DNA from: Pseudomonas sp. VD-NE ins | GTDB taxonomy: Bacteria > Pseudomonadota > Gammaproteobacteria > Pseudomonadales > Pseudomonadaceae | DNA: 64,000 nucleotides | Assembly (NCBI RefSeq): GCF_031882575.1 | Contig: NZ_CP134772.1 | Location: 5,739,001-5,803,000, forward strand | Direction: 5' to 3' | Position numbers and translations under genes: made by a program | The notes under the pieces: model-generated | Databases searched by the model: none | Told to the model about the DNA's origin: nothing | The model's input: only the letters and a program-made list of their open reading frames with translations | Part shown: in pieces, positions 26,771-35,357 of the stretch | Numbering within the stretch: the first letter of the stretch is position 1 | Layout of the letters: each line of letters starts with the position of its first letter

Positions 26771-27223
26771 TTGGATAAATACGACCGCATGCTGCTCAGC
26801 GCCCTACTCGAAAACGGTCGTGCGTCCTACGCCGACCTCGCACGCAAAGTGAACCTCTCCGCCCCCGCCGTCGCCGAGCGCGTGGCCAAGCTTGAGGCAG
26901 CCGGGGTGATTACCGGGTATGAGGCGAAAATCGACCTGTCGAAAATCGGTCTGCCCATCCAATGCATGATCGAATTGCGCCTACACCAGAACGGCAGTCA
27001 GAAGGTCTACGACGAACTGGTAAAAATCCCGCAACTGACCGAGTGCTTTCGAGTGACGGGTGATCCGTGCGTGATGATGAAGGCTGCGGTGAGTTCGATG
27101 ACGGAGCTGGAGGAGCTGATCAATCGGGTGGCGAAGTTTGGTTTCAGCAAGACCTCGATTGTGCTGTCGAGCGCGATCGAAAAGCGTGTGCCGTTATGCC
27201 AGATCGAAGGCAACGGCAAATAG
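26771..27223 (+). CDS. Lrp/AsnC-family regulator
   Basis: A 150-residue regulator. The helix-turn-helix (DRMLLSALLENGRASYADLARKVNLSAPAVAERVAKLE) is at residues 3-45, and the RAM ligand domain carries the ECFRVTGDPCVMM segment. The start is a TTG at 26771 with AGGAG eight bases upstream; the next ATG (RML) would cut into helix 1. Divergence from the yedA-like exporter suggests it senses an amino acid and controls that exporter. Confidence 0.88.
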   Translation: MDKYDRMLLSALLENGRASYADLARKVNLSAPAVAERVAKLEAAGVITGYEAKIDLSKIGLPIQCMIELRLHQNGSQKVYDELVKIPQLTECFRVTGDPCVMMKAAVSSMTELEELINRVAKFGFSKTSIVLSSAIEKRVPLCQIEGNGK

Positions 27224-27239
27224 TTCGGCTCCCCCCGAA

Positions 27240-27352
27240 TGATCGTTCCCACGCTCTGCGTGGTAATGCAGCCAGGGACGCTCCGCGTCCCGTTCAAAGC
27301 CGAACGCGGAGCGTCCGTTGAGGCATTCCCACGCAGAGCGTGGGAACGATCA
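27240..27352. repeat. Palindromic repeat, GATCGTTCCCACGCTC class
   Basis: GATCGTTCCCACGCTCTGCG at the left and its complement CGCAGAGCGTGGGAACGATC at the right enclose an inner inverted pair (GGACGCTCCGCGTCC / GCGGAGCGTCC). A second copy lies at 62370-62484. Confidence 0.88.
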
Positions 27353-27362
27353 GTCTGTGGGA

Positions 27363-27989
27363 TCAGCGATAGCGCTGCAGGTGTTCGCTGACTTTCGCGG
27401 CCGGGACTTTCTGCAACTTGCACAGCAGGTCATGCGATAGCTCGCTGACGCCGTGCTTGTGCCGCAACTCATCGGCCAGATGCGCCATGAGATTCGCCGC
27501 CATCTCGGCATCGGCCATCGCCCTGTGCGCTTGGCCGGTATGCGGCAAACGCGCGAACGTGGTCAGCGTACCGAGCTTGTGATTCGGCGCCGCCGGCATC
27601 AAGCGCCGCGCCAGCAACAGCGAGCAGGCAAAGTTCTGCAACCGCGTACGCTTGATCCGCCCCAACTCAAAGTCCCAGAACTTCTGGTCGAACGATGCGT
27701 TGTGCGCCACCAGCGGCGTGCAGCCGACAAACTCGTTGACCTCGTTCATCACCTGCTCTGCCGATGGCGCGGTGCGCAGCATGGCGTTGCTGATGCCGGT
27801 CAGTTGTTCGATGAACGCCGGGACGCGTACGCCGGCGTTCATCAGACTCTGGTAACGCTCGACGATGCGGCCGTTTTCCAGCATGACCACGGCGATTTCC
27901 GTGGCGCGGCAGCTGCTGTTCGGCGAGAGGCCGGTGGTTTCAAAGTCGATGACTGCAATGCGTTCCAAACCGGGTTCAACTCCGTTCAA
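27363..27989 (-). CDS. DEDDh 3'-5' exonuclease (DnaQ-like)
   Basis: A 208-residue exonuclease with all DEDDh motifs: ExoI VIDFETTGLSP, ExoII LVAHNASFDQKFW and ExoIII HRAMADAEMA with the catalytic His and Asp. It resembles stand-alone epsilon/ExoX-type enzymes rather than the polymerase III subunit. The predicted start TTG (27989) lacks a good ribosome-binding site. A second TTG at 27968, with GGAG eleven bases upstream, may be the real start. It follows the NYN nuclease gene by 14 bp, so the two nucleases likely share a transcript. Confidence 0.88.
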   Translation of the reverse strand: MNGVEPGLERIAVIDFETTGLSPNSSCRATEIAVVMLENGRIVERYQSLMNAGVRVPAFIEQLTGISNAMLRTAPSAEQVMNEVNEFVGCTPLVAHNASFDQKFWDFELGRIKRTRLQNFACSLLLARRLMPAAPNHKLGTLTTFARLPHTGQAHRAMADAEMAANLMAHLADELRHKHGVSELSHDLLCKLQKVPAAKVSEHLQRYR

Positions 27990-28003
27990 ATCAATTCTTC
28001 AGC

Positions 28004-28483
28004 TTAATTTTTTAACAGCAGCGCGCCTTCGATCGGCACGTAACGGCTTGCGGCGCGGATCAGCGAGTTGGCGGTCAGGCCGGGCACGCCATAGGCGACC
28101 GCTTGCACGCCGTGTTTGCTGATGATGCGCTCAAGCAGCATGTCGAAATCGCCGTCACCGGAAGCCAGGACGATTTCGTCGACGTGGTCGGCGGCGTCCA
28201 TGATGTCGAGGGTGATGCCCACGTCCCAGTCGCCCTTGGCCGAGCCGTCGCTGCGCTGGATGTAAGGTTTGAGTTTCACGGTGAAACCGAGGTTGCGCAG
28301 GATCTGCTGGAACTGCTGCTGTTTGCTGTCGCCACGGTCGATCGCGTAGGCGTAGGCCTCGACGATCTGCCCGTCCTTGCTGATGTCGGCCCACAATGCG
28401 GCGTAGTTGAAGTGACAACCATAGGCCTGACGCACGGTGTAGTAGAGGTTCTGCACGTCGGCGAACACTGCGATTTTTTTCAC
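28004..28483 (-). CDS. NYN-domain (LabA/PIN-like) putative ribonuclease
   Basis: A 159-residue protein with the NYN/DUF88 acidic site: Asp9 and Asn12 in AVFADVQNLYYTV, Asp in KGDWDVGITLDI and Asp residues in LASGDGDFDMLL. The family has the PIN nuclease fold and is thought to cleave RNA. It begins the two-gene unit with the DEDDh exonuclease, an arrangement that would suit stepwise nucleic-acid degradation. Target unknown. Confidence 0.87.
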   Translation of the reverse strand: MKKIAVFADVQNLYYTVRQAYGCHFNYAALWADISKDGQIVEAYAYAIDRGDSKQQQFQQILRNLGFTVKLKPYIQRSDGSAKGDWDVGITLDIMDAADHVDEIVLASGDGDFDMLLERIISKHGVQAVAYGVPGLTANSLIRAASRYVPIEGALLLKN

Positions 28484-28621
28484 CGGAGTTCCTGTGGGCG
28501 CGCAAGCGCTCGAAGCGGGATCAGGCGCCAGGCCCGAAAAAGGCGCTCAGTATGCCAGCCATCAGGAGGGTTCCGCGAATAATCGGCCCGAAGCCCCAAG
28601 GGGCTCCGGACGAATGGTGAG

Positions 28622-29383
28622 TCAGACGAAGGAATCGTCGTCATCGAAGAACGAGGAGTTGTCGTTGCCGTAGTCGGTGTCGGTGTCGGTGAAGCCGCCC
28701 TGGTCATTGCCAGAGAAGCCATTGTCCGCCACACGCTGATCATCGCCCCAGCCGCTGCTGCTCTGGTCGGCGACCTGCGCCGGCTCTTCCTTGATCACTT
28801 CAACGATTTCTTCCGGCTGCTGATTGTGATGGAACAGGCTGCTGATGCCCTGCGCCAGCATCACGCCACCGGCCACACCGGCCGCCGTTTTCAAAGCGCC
28901 GCCGAGGAAGCTGCTGCCGGCCGCCGGAGCGGCTTGCTGTGCGTAGTTAGGTGGTGGCGCGCCGAAGTTCTGTTGTGGCGCCGGGGCCGCGTAATTCTGC
29001 TGCGGTGCCGGTTCGCGCCAGCCGCCAGTCGAGGCTGGGGCGCTCTGGGTCGGCGCCGGACGCGGGCTGCCACCAAAAATGCTCGAAAGGAAACCACCGC
29101 CGCCGCTCGGCGCCGGGGCGGCACTCTGCGCCTTGGCCGCTTGCAACTCGGCCTGCAACTGCTGGACTTGTTGCGTCAGTTGCTTGTTCTGCTCATCGAG
29201 GCTCTTGAGCGCAGCCTCTTGCACCAGAATCGCCTGGGTCATGAAATAACCTGCCGCCGGCTGGCGGGTCAGGTGTTCCTTGATCCGCGTTTCAGCCTGG
29301 GCGTCGCGCGGGGCTGCCTCCGTTTCGGCCTGTTGCAGCCGGGAAAACAGTCCATCGATCAGGGTTTGCTCTTCGCTGTTCAT
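28622..29383 (-). CDS. DUF2076 domain protein
   Basis: A 253-residue protein. The N-terminal helical region (EEQTLIDGLFSRLQQAE) leads into a coiled coil (SLDEQNKQLTQQVQQLQAEL, about 60-90). A Pro/Ala/Gln-rich linker follows with two FGG/FLGG hydrophobic motifs, then VAGGVMLAQGISSLFHH and an acidic tail ending NDNSSFFDDDDSFV. The layout fits the DUF2076 family, thought to be periplasmic ligand-binding or envelope-associated, but no function is established and no signal peptide is visible. Start ATG 29383; a farther start is possible but poor. Confidence 0.85.
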   Translation of the reverse strand: MNSEEQTLIDGLFSRLQQAETEAAPRDAQAETRIKEHLTRQPAAGYFMTQAILVQEAALKSLDEQNKQLTQQVQQLQAELQAAKAQSAAPAPSGGGGFLSSIFGGSPRPAPTQSAPASTGGWREPAPQQNYAAPAPQQNFGAPPPNYAQQAAPAAGSSFLGGALKTAAGVAGGVMLAQGISSLFHHNQQPEEIVEVIKEEPAQVADQSSSGWGDDQRVADNGFSGNDQGGFTDTDTDYGNDNSSFFDDDDSFV

Positions 29384-29561
29384 GGCGACCTCGTAGATTG
29401 CCGGGGATAACATTGCCCTCGTCCACGTTGGCCGAGGTGCTCTCCTGTAATGGAGACGGTGACAAAACGTTTCAATGACCTTTACCGAATGTTTACGTTT
29501 GTGTCGCGCCAGCCATCATCGGTTAAAGTGAGCCACTGTTTTCGACCTGCGATACCGACTG

Positions 29562-30236
29562 ATGAATGCCCTCGAAGTGCTGCGCGACTCTCTGTATTTT
29601 TTCAAACGCCATTTGGGCAGCATCGTGCGGTTGTGCCTGCCGCTGGTGATTTTCGAAGCGTTTCTGCAACAAGTGGTCGATCACGCCAGCGGGCCGGAAA
29701 ACATCTCGGCGATCAGCATCGTCGTTGGTCTGCTGGTGTATCCGCTGTACACCGCTGCGCTGATCCTGTTCCTCGATGCACGCAGCCGTGGCGAGGCACC
29801 GCGCAACCGCGATCTGCTGGCGATGGCCGCCACTCTGTGGCCGCGCTTCGCATTACTCACGGCGCTGAACACTTTGTTGATTTTGCTGGGTCTGTCGCTG
29901 TACTTCCTCCCGGGCCTGATGTTGATGGTGATGCTCGCGTTCGGCGAGTACCTGCTAGTGCTGCGCGGCATGGGGCCTTTGCAGGCGATGAAGGAAAGCC
30001 TGCGCCTGACCCGTGGCCATTTCTGGCGGATCCTGCTGTGCATTCTCTGCGTGATGACACCGCTTTGGTTGCTCAAAGGCGCGACACTGGCGGTGTACCC
30101 CGAGCCGCAGAATCCTGTGATCGCCATTCTGATCGACAGCGCTCACAGCTTCCTGCAACTGTTCACCAGTGTGGTGTTGTTCCGCCTGTTCATGCTGATC
30201 AGCGAATTGCCTGACAAACGTGACAGAGCGATCTGA
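29562..30236 (+). CDS. YciC-family inner-membrane protein
   Basis: A 224-residue integral membrane protein with about six helices. It starts MNALEVLRDSLYFFKRHLG and contains LYFLPGLMLMVMLAFGEYLLVL and the typical ALKESLRLTRGHFW-like segment MKESLRLTRGHFWRIL. The UPF0259/YciC family has no assigned role. It is followed after 75 bp by an EEP-fold gene on the same strand. Confidence 0.85.
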   Translation: MNALEVLRDSLYFFKRHLGSIVRLCLPLVIFEAFLQQVVDHASGPENISAISIVVGLLVYPLYTAALILFLDARSRGEAPRNRDLLAMAATLWPRFALLTALNTLLILLGLSLYFLPGLMLMVMLAFGEYLLVLRGMGPLQAMKESLRLTRGHFWRILLCILCVMTPLWLLKGATLAVYPEPQNPVIAILIDSAHSFLQLFTSVVLFRLFMLISELPDKRDRAI

Positions 30237-30311
30237 CAGGACTGCGTTTGGGCTTCGAGACAGCCGTCAGGTATGCTCGGGGCCACTTTCTGTAACGCTA
30301 TAAGCCGAGCC

Positions 30312-31391
30312 ATGACCCGTCTACTGCGCTACACCCTGCTGCTTGTCGTGCTCGCCATCGCCCTGATCGGCGGGCTGATGTTCAGCCTGACCTGGCGCCC
30401 CGACGCCCGCGAAACCCTGCCGGTCGGTTGCACGGGGACGCCACCGACGCTAGTGCCAGGCCAGGCGCTGAAAGTCATGACCTGGAACGTGCAGTACCTG
30501 GCCGGCAAACGTTACGTGTTCTGGAATGATCTGGCCCAGGGCAACGATGATGCACCGACCCTGGAAGACATGGCCTTCAGCCTCGATGAAGTAGCGCGGG
30601 TGATCCGCGACGAGCAGCCCGATGTGGTGCTGCTGCAGGAACTGGATGACGGCGCCAAGTCCAGCGACTATCAGAATCAGCTCAAGCTTTTGCAAGAACG
30701 CCTCGCCGACCTGTATCCGTGCAGCGCCAGCGCGTTTGACTGGAAAGCCGAATTCGTCCCCGATCCGCATATTTTCGGTAGCGTCGGCCGACAACTGGCG
30801 ACTCTGAGCCGCTACCGCATCGAGCACGCCGAGCGCCTGCAATTACCGGTGGCCTCTGCCAATTTCATCAGCCGCCAATTCCAGCCGAAAGACGCCCTGC
30901 TCGCCACCAAGCTGCCCCTGAGTGACGGTGGGCAACTGACCGTGTTCAACACCCATCTGGAGCGTGCCAGCCAACCGGACGACACCTTGCAGGCGCAAGT
31001 GACAGCGGTGGCCAAGGTGCTCGACAAATACGAGAGTCAGGGCCTGCCGTGGTTGATCGGTGGCGACTTCAACCTGTTGCCGCTCGGCCAGTATCGTCGC
31101 CTGCCTGCCGAACAACGCACGCCCTACTCCGCCGACAGCGAACTGCATCTGCTGTGGGACAAATACCCGATGATCCCGACCAACAACGAAGCCAGCGGCA
31201 TCAACCGTGCGCAGTGGCTGACCCACTACCCCAACGACCCCGGTCTGAATGGCCCGGATCGCACGGTCGACTACCTGTTCTACAGCCCGAAGATCAAGCG
31301 GGTCGAAGCGAGAGTGCGCCAGGACGATACCTTGCGCATCTCCGATCACTTGCCGGTGATTGCCCGCTTCCTGCTACCGGCGGCGCCCTAG
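30312..31391 (+). CDS. Endonuclease/exonuclease/phosphatase-family protein, membrane-anchored or secreted
   Basis: A 359-residue EEP-fold protein. An N-terminal helix (LLRYTLLLVVLAIALIGGLMF) acts as signal or anchor. Core motifs are MTWNVQYLAG, VLLQELDDGAK (metal Glu), VFNTHLERAS, LIGGDFNLLP (Asn) and the terminal ISDHLPVIARF (Asp-His). Members include sphingomyelinases, inositol phosphatases and nucleases; an extracytoplasmic phosphodiesterase is the best guess. Confidence 0.85.
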   Translation: MTRLLRYTLLLVVLAIALIGGLMFSLTWRPDARETLPVGCTGTPPTLVPGQALKVMTWNVQYLAGKRYVFWNDLAQGNDDAPTLEDMAFSLDEVARVIRDEQPDVVLLQELDDGAKSSDYQNQLKLLQERLADLYPCSASAFDWKAEFVPDPHIFGSVGRQLATLSRYRIEHAERLQLPVASANFISRQFQPKDALLATKLPLSDGGQLTVFNTHLERASQPDDTLQAQVTAVAKVLDKYESQGLPWLIGGDFNLLPLGQYRRLPAEQRTPYSADSELHLLWDKYPMIPTNNEASGINRAQWLTHYPNDPGLNGPDRTVDYLFYSPKIKRVEARVRQDDTLRISDHLPVIARFLLPAAP

Positions 31392-31442
31392 GCTGGGCCG
31401 AGGAACATCGACCCGTCGCCCGAATTCACGATATGGAATCCC

Positions 31443-32363
31443 ATGAAAATCTTATTGGTGTGCAAGGACATTGGTGGTTACGCGCGCAAACTGGCTGACT
31501 ATCTGAAGATCGACAACGACGTGTGTTTTATCGATACGTCATCGATGCAGAACAGTTTTGATCGAGCGCCGAAAATCCTGCGCCGCCCGCTGAAACGCTG
31601 GGCGCAGATACGCCAGTTCAACAAAGCCATCGCTGCGCATGGACGTTTCGATGTGGCACTCATCATCAACCCGGCCCAGATCGATGCAAACCAGTTGGCC
31701 GCCGGACTCAAGGTCTCCGATCACAAGATCGCCTACCTCTACGACAGTTTCAGTCGCTGGCCGATGACCCGCGAAGAACTCGCCGGTTATGACGAGGTGT
31801 TTTCCTTCGACCCGGAAAATGCCAAAAGCTACGGCCTGAAAAAACTCTACAACTTCATTTATGACGACTACAGCGCAGACGGCGAGCCCGGTGAGTACTC
31901 GGCGTTTGTGGTGATGGCGGGCAAGGATCGGGTGCCGGCACTTGAAGGCCTCGCGCAGGCATTCGATCGTCTCGGGGTGACCGATTACAAGTTTCTGGTT
32001 CAGTGCAAACCGATCCCGAACGCGCATCCGGGCATCACGTTCTTCGAGCAGAGAATGTCGCTGGAATCCGTCGGCGAACTGGTAAAGCGCTCGCGAATCA
32101 TTCTGGATATTTCCAAGCCTGGTCAGGCCGGGTTGAGCTTCCGTTTCTTCGAAGCCATGGCCTCACGGAAAAAAGTCATCACCACCAACAGGAGCGTGGT
32201 CGACTATGACTTTTACAACCCGGCGAACATTTTGGTCATTGATGAGGCCAATCCGGTGATTCCTGAACGGTTCATGACTGATCCGTATGTCGATGTGCCT
32301 GAACACATCTACCAGAAGTACACCCTGCAGGGATGGGTCAAAACCGTGTTTGCCCGGCCGTGA
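31443..32363 (+). CDS. Putative glycosyltransferase-like protein (GT-B-like)
   Basis: A 306-residue soluble protein. It begins MKILLVCKDIGGYARKLADY. Its C-terminal half has the donor-site look of GT-B enzymes: RSRIILDISKPGQAGLSFR then FFEAMASRKKVITTN, where the acidic FEAMA matches the E-x7-E type region. It resembles CgeB/capsule-type transferases used in surface polysaccharide or lipopolysaccharide modification, but sits alone, without other glycan genes. AT content is slightly above its neighbours. Function is tentative. Confidence 0.65.
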   Translation: MKILLVCKDIGGYARKLADYLKIDNDVCFIDTSSMQNSFDRAPKILRRPLKRWAQIRQFNKAIAAHGRFDVALIINPAQIDANQLAAGLKVSDHKIAYLYDSFSRWPMTREELAGYDEVFSFDPENAKSYGLKKLYNFIYDDYSADGEPGEYSAFVVMAGKDRVPALEGLAQAFDRLGVTDYKFLVQCKPIPNAHPGITFFEQRMSLESVGELVKRSRIILDISKPGQAGLSFRFFEAMASRKKVITTNRSVVDYDFYNPANILVIDEANPVIPERFMTDPYVDVPEHIYQKYTLQGWVKTVFARP

Positions 32364-32395
32364 ATGGACCCCGCCATCCCCGGCACCACAAGACC

Positions 32396-32487
32396 CTGTG
32401 GGAGCGAGCCTGCTCGCGAATGCGGTGTATCAGGTATTAAATACATCGACTGACACTACGCCTTCGCGAGCAGGCTCGCTCCCACAG
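32396..32487. repeat. REPIN, GGGAGCGAGC class
   Basis: CTGTGGGAGCGAGCCTGCTC and its complement are separated by a spacer between convergent genes. Confidence 0.88.
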
Positions 32488-32510
32488 TTTTCGTTGGTGT
32501 GACAGTGGGA

Positions 32511-33347
32511 TCAGTGCACGTCCTCCAGGTCATCATGCAGCAGCCCGAAGATCTGCCGTTTCATGTCGATGAACGAGCGTTCCATGACCATGTCGAGTGA
32601 GCGCGGACGTTCGATTGGCACGTCGAGAATCTGTTTGATCCGCCCAGGCTTGGCGCCCATCACATAAACCCGGTCGCCGAGCAGAATGGCTTCGTCGATG
32701 TCATGGGTGACGAACAACACGGTCTTCTTGCTGTTGCCCCACACCCGCAGCAACAACTGTTGCATCTGCAAACGTGTCTGGCTGTCGAGCGCGCCGAACG
32801 GTTCGTCCATCAGTAAAATCTGCGGGTCATTGGCCAGCGCCCGGGCGATCGCCACACGCTGCATCATCCCGCCCGACAGCTGCTTGGCGTAGTTGTCGGC
32901 GAACCCGGCGAGGCCAACTTCGTTGACGTAGTAATCGACGATTTCCTTGCGCCGCGCCGCCGGCAGGCCACGACGCTTGAGACCGAACTCGACGTTCTGC
33001 CGCACCGTCAGCCACGGGAACAGCGTGTAGCTCTGAAAGACCATGCCACGATCCGCGCCGGGACCCTGTACTTGCTGGCCGCCAACATAGATCTCGCCGG
33101 AGGTCGGCTCGGCCAGGCCTGCGGTCAAGTACAACAGACTCGACTTGCCGCAACCCGACGGCCCGACCAGCACGGCAAACTGCTGATCCGGCACTTCGAA
33201 CGAGACCTCTTCCAGCGCAGTAAACGTCCCGCCGTCAGGCTTCTTGTAACGCAGGCTGACCTTGTCCACCTGCAAGCGTGGCGCCGCTTGCGCCGGGGTC
33301 GCGACAGGTTCGATGAAACGATGATTGGCAGCAGTCACTGAGCCCAT
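32511..33347 (-). CDS. ABC transporter ATP-binding protein, NitT/TauT type
   Basis: A 278-residue ATPase: Walker A VGPSGCGKSSLLYL, Q-loop FQSYTLFPW, signature LSGGMMQRVAIARAL, Walker B ILLMDEPFGALD and the switch His in VTHDIDEAILLGD. It energises uptake of an organic or inorganic anion, sulfonate, or related small molecule through the permease encoded just upstream. Its start overlaps the permease stop by 13 bp. Third gene of the operon by transcription order. Confidence 0.92.
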   Translation of the reverse strand: MGSVTAANHRFIEPVATPAQAAPRLQVDKVSLRYKKPDGGTFTALEEVSFEVPDQQFAVLVGPSGCGKSSLLYLTAGLAEPTSGEIYVGGQQVQGPGADRGMVFQSYTLFPWLTVRQNVEFGLKRRGLPAARRKEIVDYYVNEVGLAGFADNYAKQLSGGMMQRVAIARALANDPQILLMDEPFGALDSQTRLQMQQLLLRVWGNSKKTVLFVTHDIDEAILLGDRVYVMGAKPGRIKQILDVPIERPRSLDMVMERSFIDMKRQIFGLLHDDLEDVH

Positions 33348-34138
33348 GCGGCAACCCTCAGGCGGAGAAAACGAAACAGTTGATCGGTGATCAGACCAAG
33401 CAGGCCGATGATCGCGATGGCGAGGAAAATCACGTCGACCTGAAAGCCGCGCATGGCTTTCAGGCTCAGGTAACCCAAACCGCTGGAGGCAGCGACCAGT
33501 TCAGCCACCACCAGATACGTCCAGGCCCAGCCCATGGTCACGCGCAAAGTGTCGAGTACGCCGGGCACCGAGGCCGGCGCGATCACATGCAACACCGCGT
33601 CGCGGCGATTGGAACCCAAGGTGTAAGAGGCGTTGATCAAGTCCTTGGAAATGCCCTTGGACACGTCGGCGATCATCACCAGTTGCTGGAAGAACACGCC
33701 GAAGATAATCACCGAAACCCGCTGCTCCAGACCGATGCCGATCCACAAAATGAACAGCGGCACGAACGAGGTCACCGGCAGGTAACGAATGAAGTTCACC
33801 AGCGGCTCAAGGAATGCCTGGACGATGCGGAAGCTGCCCATCAGCAACCCCAATGGCACCGCGACCAGCGACGAGACAATGAAGCCGACCATCACCACTT
33901 CAACACTCGCCCAGACATGCGTGCCGAGCGTGCCGTCACGGCCCAGGCGCACGGCGGCTTCAACCACCGCGCCCGGCGTCGGCAAAAACATTCCCGGGAC
34001 AATGCCGCCGTAAGACAACCCAGCCCATAAGCCGACCAACAACACCCAGGCCAGAGCGCTGGCGCTCCACACCACTTGCACCGGCAAAGCGGTTTTCGGC
34101 GTGAGGCTGCGGCTCAGCCACGAATTGCGCTTGAACAT
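33335..34138 (-). CDS. ABC transporter permease, NitT/TauT type
   Basis: A 267-residue permease with about six helices (first SALAWVLLVGLWAGLSYGGI). The coupling loop is SYTLGSNRRDAVLHVIAPASVPG, equivalent to the EAA motif. This is the inner-membrane channel for the adjacent binding protein and ATPase. The gene is 10 bp from the binding-protein stop. Confidence 0.92.
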   Translation of the reverse strand: MFKRNSWLSRSLTPKTALPVQVVWSASALAWVLLVGLWAGLSYGGIVPGMFLPTPGAVVEAAVRLGRDGTLGTHVWASVEVVMVGFIVSSLVAVPLGLLMGSFRIVQAFLEPLVNFIRYLPVTSFVPLFILWIGIGLEQRVSVIIFGVFFQQLVMIADVSKGISKDLINASYTLGSNRRDAVLHVIAPASVPGVLDTLRVTMGWAWTYLVVAELVAASSGLGYLSLKAMRGFQVDVIFLAIAIIGLLGLITDQLFRFLRLRVAAWAQ

Positions 34139-34148
34139 GGCATACCTC

Positions 34149-35135
34149 CTAGAGCGGGCTGACGAAACGGTTGTCGACCAGCTCGTCGTTGCTGACGTTG
34201 TAGGGTTTGCCCTGCAGTTCGCTGGCGGTTTCGTTGGCCAGTTTGATCAGCGCTGCGCTGTCGCCCGGTTTGCCCGGCGAGCCGAGAAGTTTCTCGCTCA
34301 TAGCTTGATCGTAGAAACGCACGCCTTGTGCGGCGGCGGCCAGTTCCTTCGGATCGGACAGGTAACCGCCGACGCCTTTGGCCATGATTTTGTACGCGTC
34401 GTCCGGGTGATCCTTGGTGTACTGCACGGCTTTGTACAAACCGGCGACCAGCGCCTTGACGTCTTCCGGCTGTTTTTCGATAACCGTGCAATTGAGCGCG
34501 ACCACATCGACGATCACCCCGGGGGTGCTGCTGCTGTCGATCAACACTTTGCCCTGCTGCTTGTCGCGGACCATCGACAGGTGCGGCTCCCAAGTCACGG
34601 CAGCGGGTACGCGACCGGCGATGAACGCGGTGGCGGCATCGTCAGCGGTCATGTTCTGCACGGTGATGTCGCTCATCTTCATGCCGTTCTTTTTCAACAG
34701 ATACGAGAGCCAGAATTGCGAGGTTGAACCCTCGTTGACTGCCACGGACTTGCCCTTGAGTTCTTGCAGGCTATTCACATCCTTGCCAACCAGAACGCCG
34801 TCACCGCCATGGCTGTCATCCAGCGCCGCGACCGCTTTGAAGCAGAACTGCGGACGGTACTTGAGCACTTCATCGATGGTCGACGCCGAACCGGACAATT
34901 GCCCGGAGGCCTGCGCAGCCATGTACATCGAGGCCTCTTCGACCACCGGCAATTCGACGGTCAGGCCGTTTTCCTTGAAGTAGCCCAGGTCCTGAGCCAG
35001 ATAAAGCGTGCCGTAGCCGACCCACGTGGTGTGGCCGATGGACAAAGTGCCGGCGTGGGCGCTGGTCGCGACCGTGGCGGCCAGGGCGGTGATTGCCAGA
35101 GGATGAGTGAGACGGAGACACAAGGACTTGATCAT
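34149..35135 (-). CDS. ABC transporter periplasmic substrate-binding protein, NitT/TauT type
   Basis: A 328-residue SsuA/TauA-like binding protein with a signal peptide (LTHPLAITALAATVATSAHA). The mature part starts TLSIGHTTWVGYGTLYLAQDLGYFKENGL, the classic NMT1/THI5-like N-terminus, and has AVAALDDSHGGDGVLV in the ligand cleft. ATG 35135 has GGGAG at good spacing; an upstream start lacks one. First gene of the ABC operon. Ligand unknown; the aldehyde dehydrogenase across the REP array might metabolise it, but that is speculation. Confidence 0.9.
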   Translation of the reverse strand: MIKSLCLRLTHPLAITALAATVATSAHAGTLSIGHTTWVGYGTLYLAQDLGYFKENGLTVELPVVEEASMYMAAQASGQLSGSASTIDEVLKYRPQFCFKAVAALDDSHGGDGVLVGKDVNSLQELKGKSVAVNEGSTSQFWLSYLLKKNGMKMSDITVQNMTADDAATAFIAGRVPAAVTWEPHLSMVRDKQQGKVLIDSSSTPGVIVDVVALNCTVIEKQPEDVKALVAGLYKAVQYTKDHPDDAYKIMAKGVGGYLSDPKELAAAAQGVRFYDQAMSEKLLGSPGKPGDSAALIKLANETASELQGKPYNVSNDELVDNRFVSPL

Positions 35136-35357
35136 GGAGCACTCCCGACGCTGTTGATTTAGTTTTGTCATGGGCAGTACGTTCGCCGGCCGTTGTGCAG
35201 TTGCTGCCGTTGGTCTCTCGCGGACGCTTGGGCGGACAACATTCGGCTGGCGGGCAAGATCGATGGTGGCCCATGTGCGCGGTGAGGAAAATCAGGAAAT
35301 TGTTGGCTGCAAATGATGAAAAAACTGGGTAGTGCGCACTGCTAAAGGGCGGGGATT

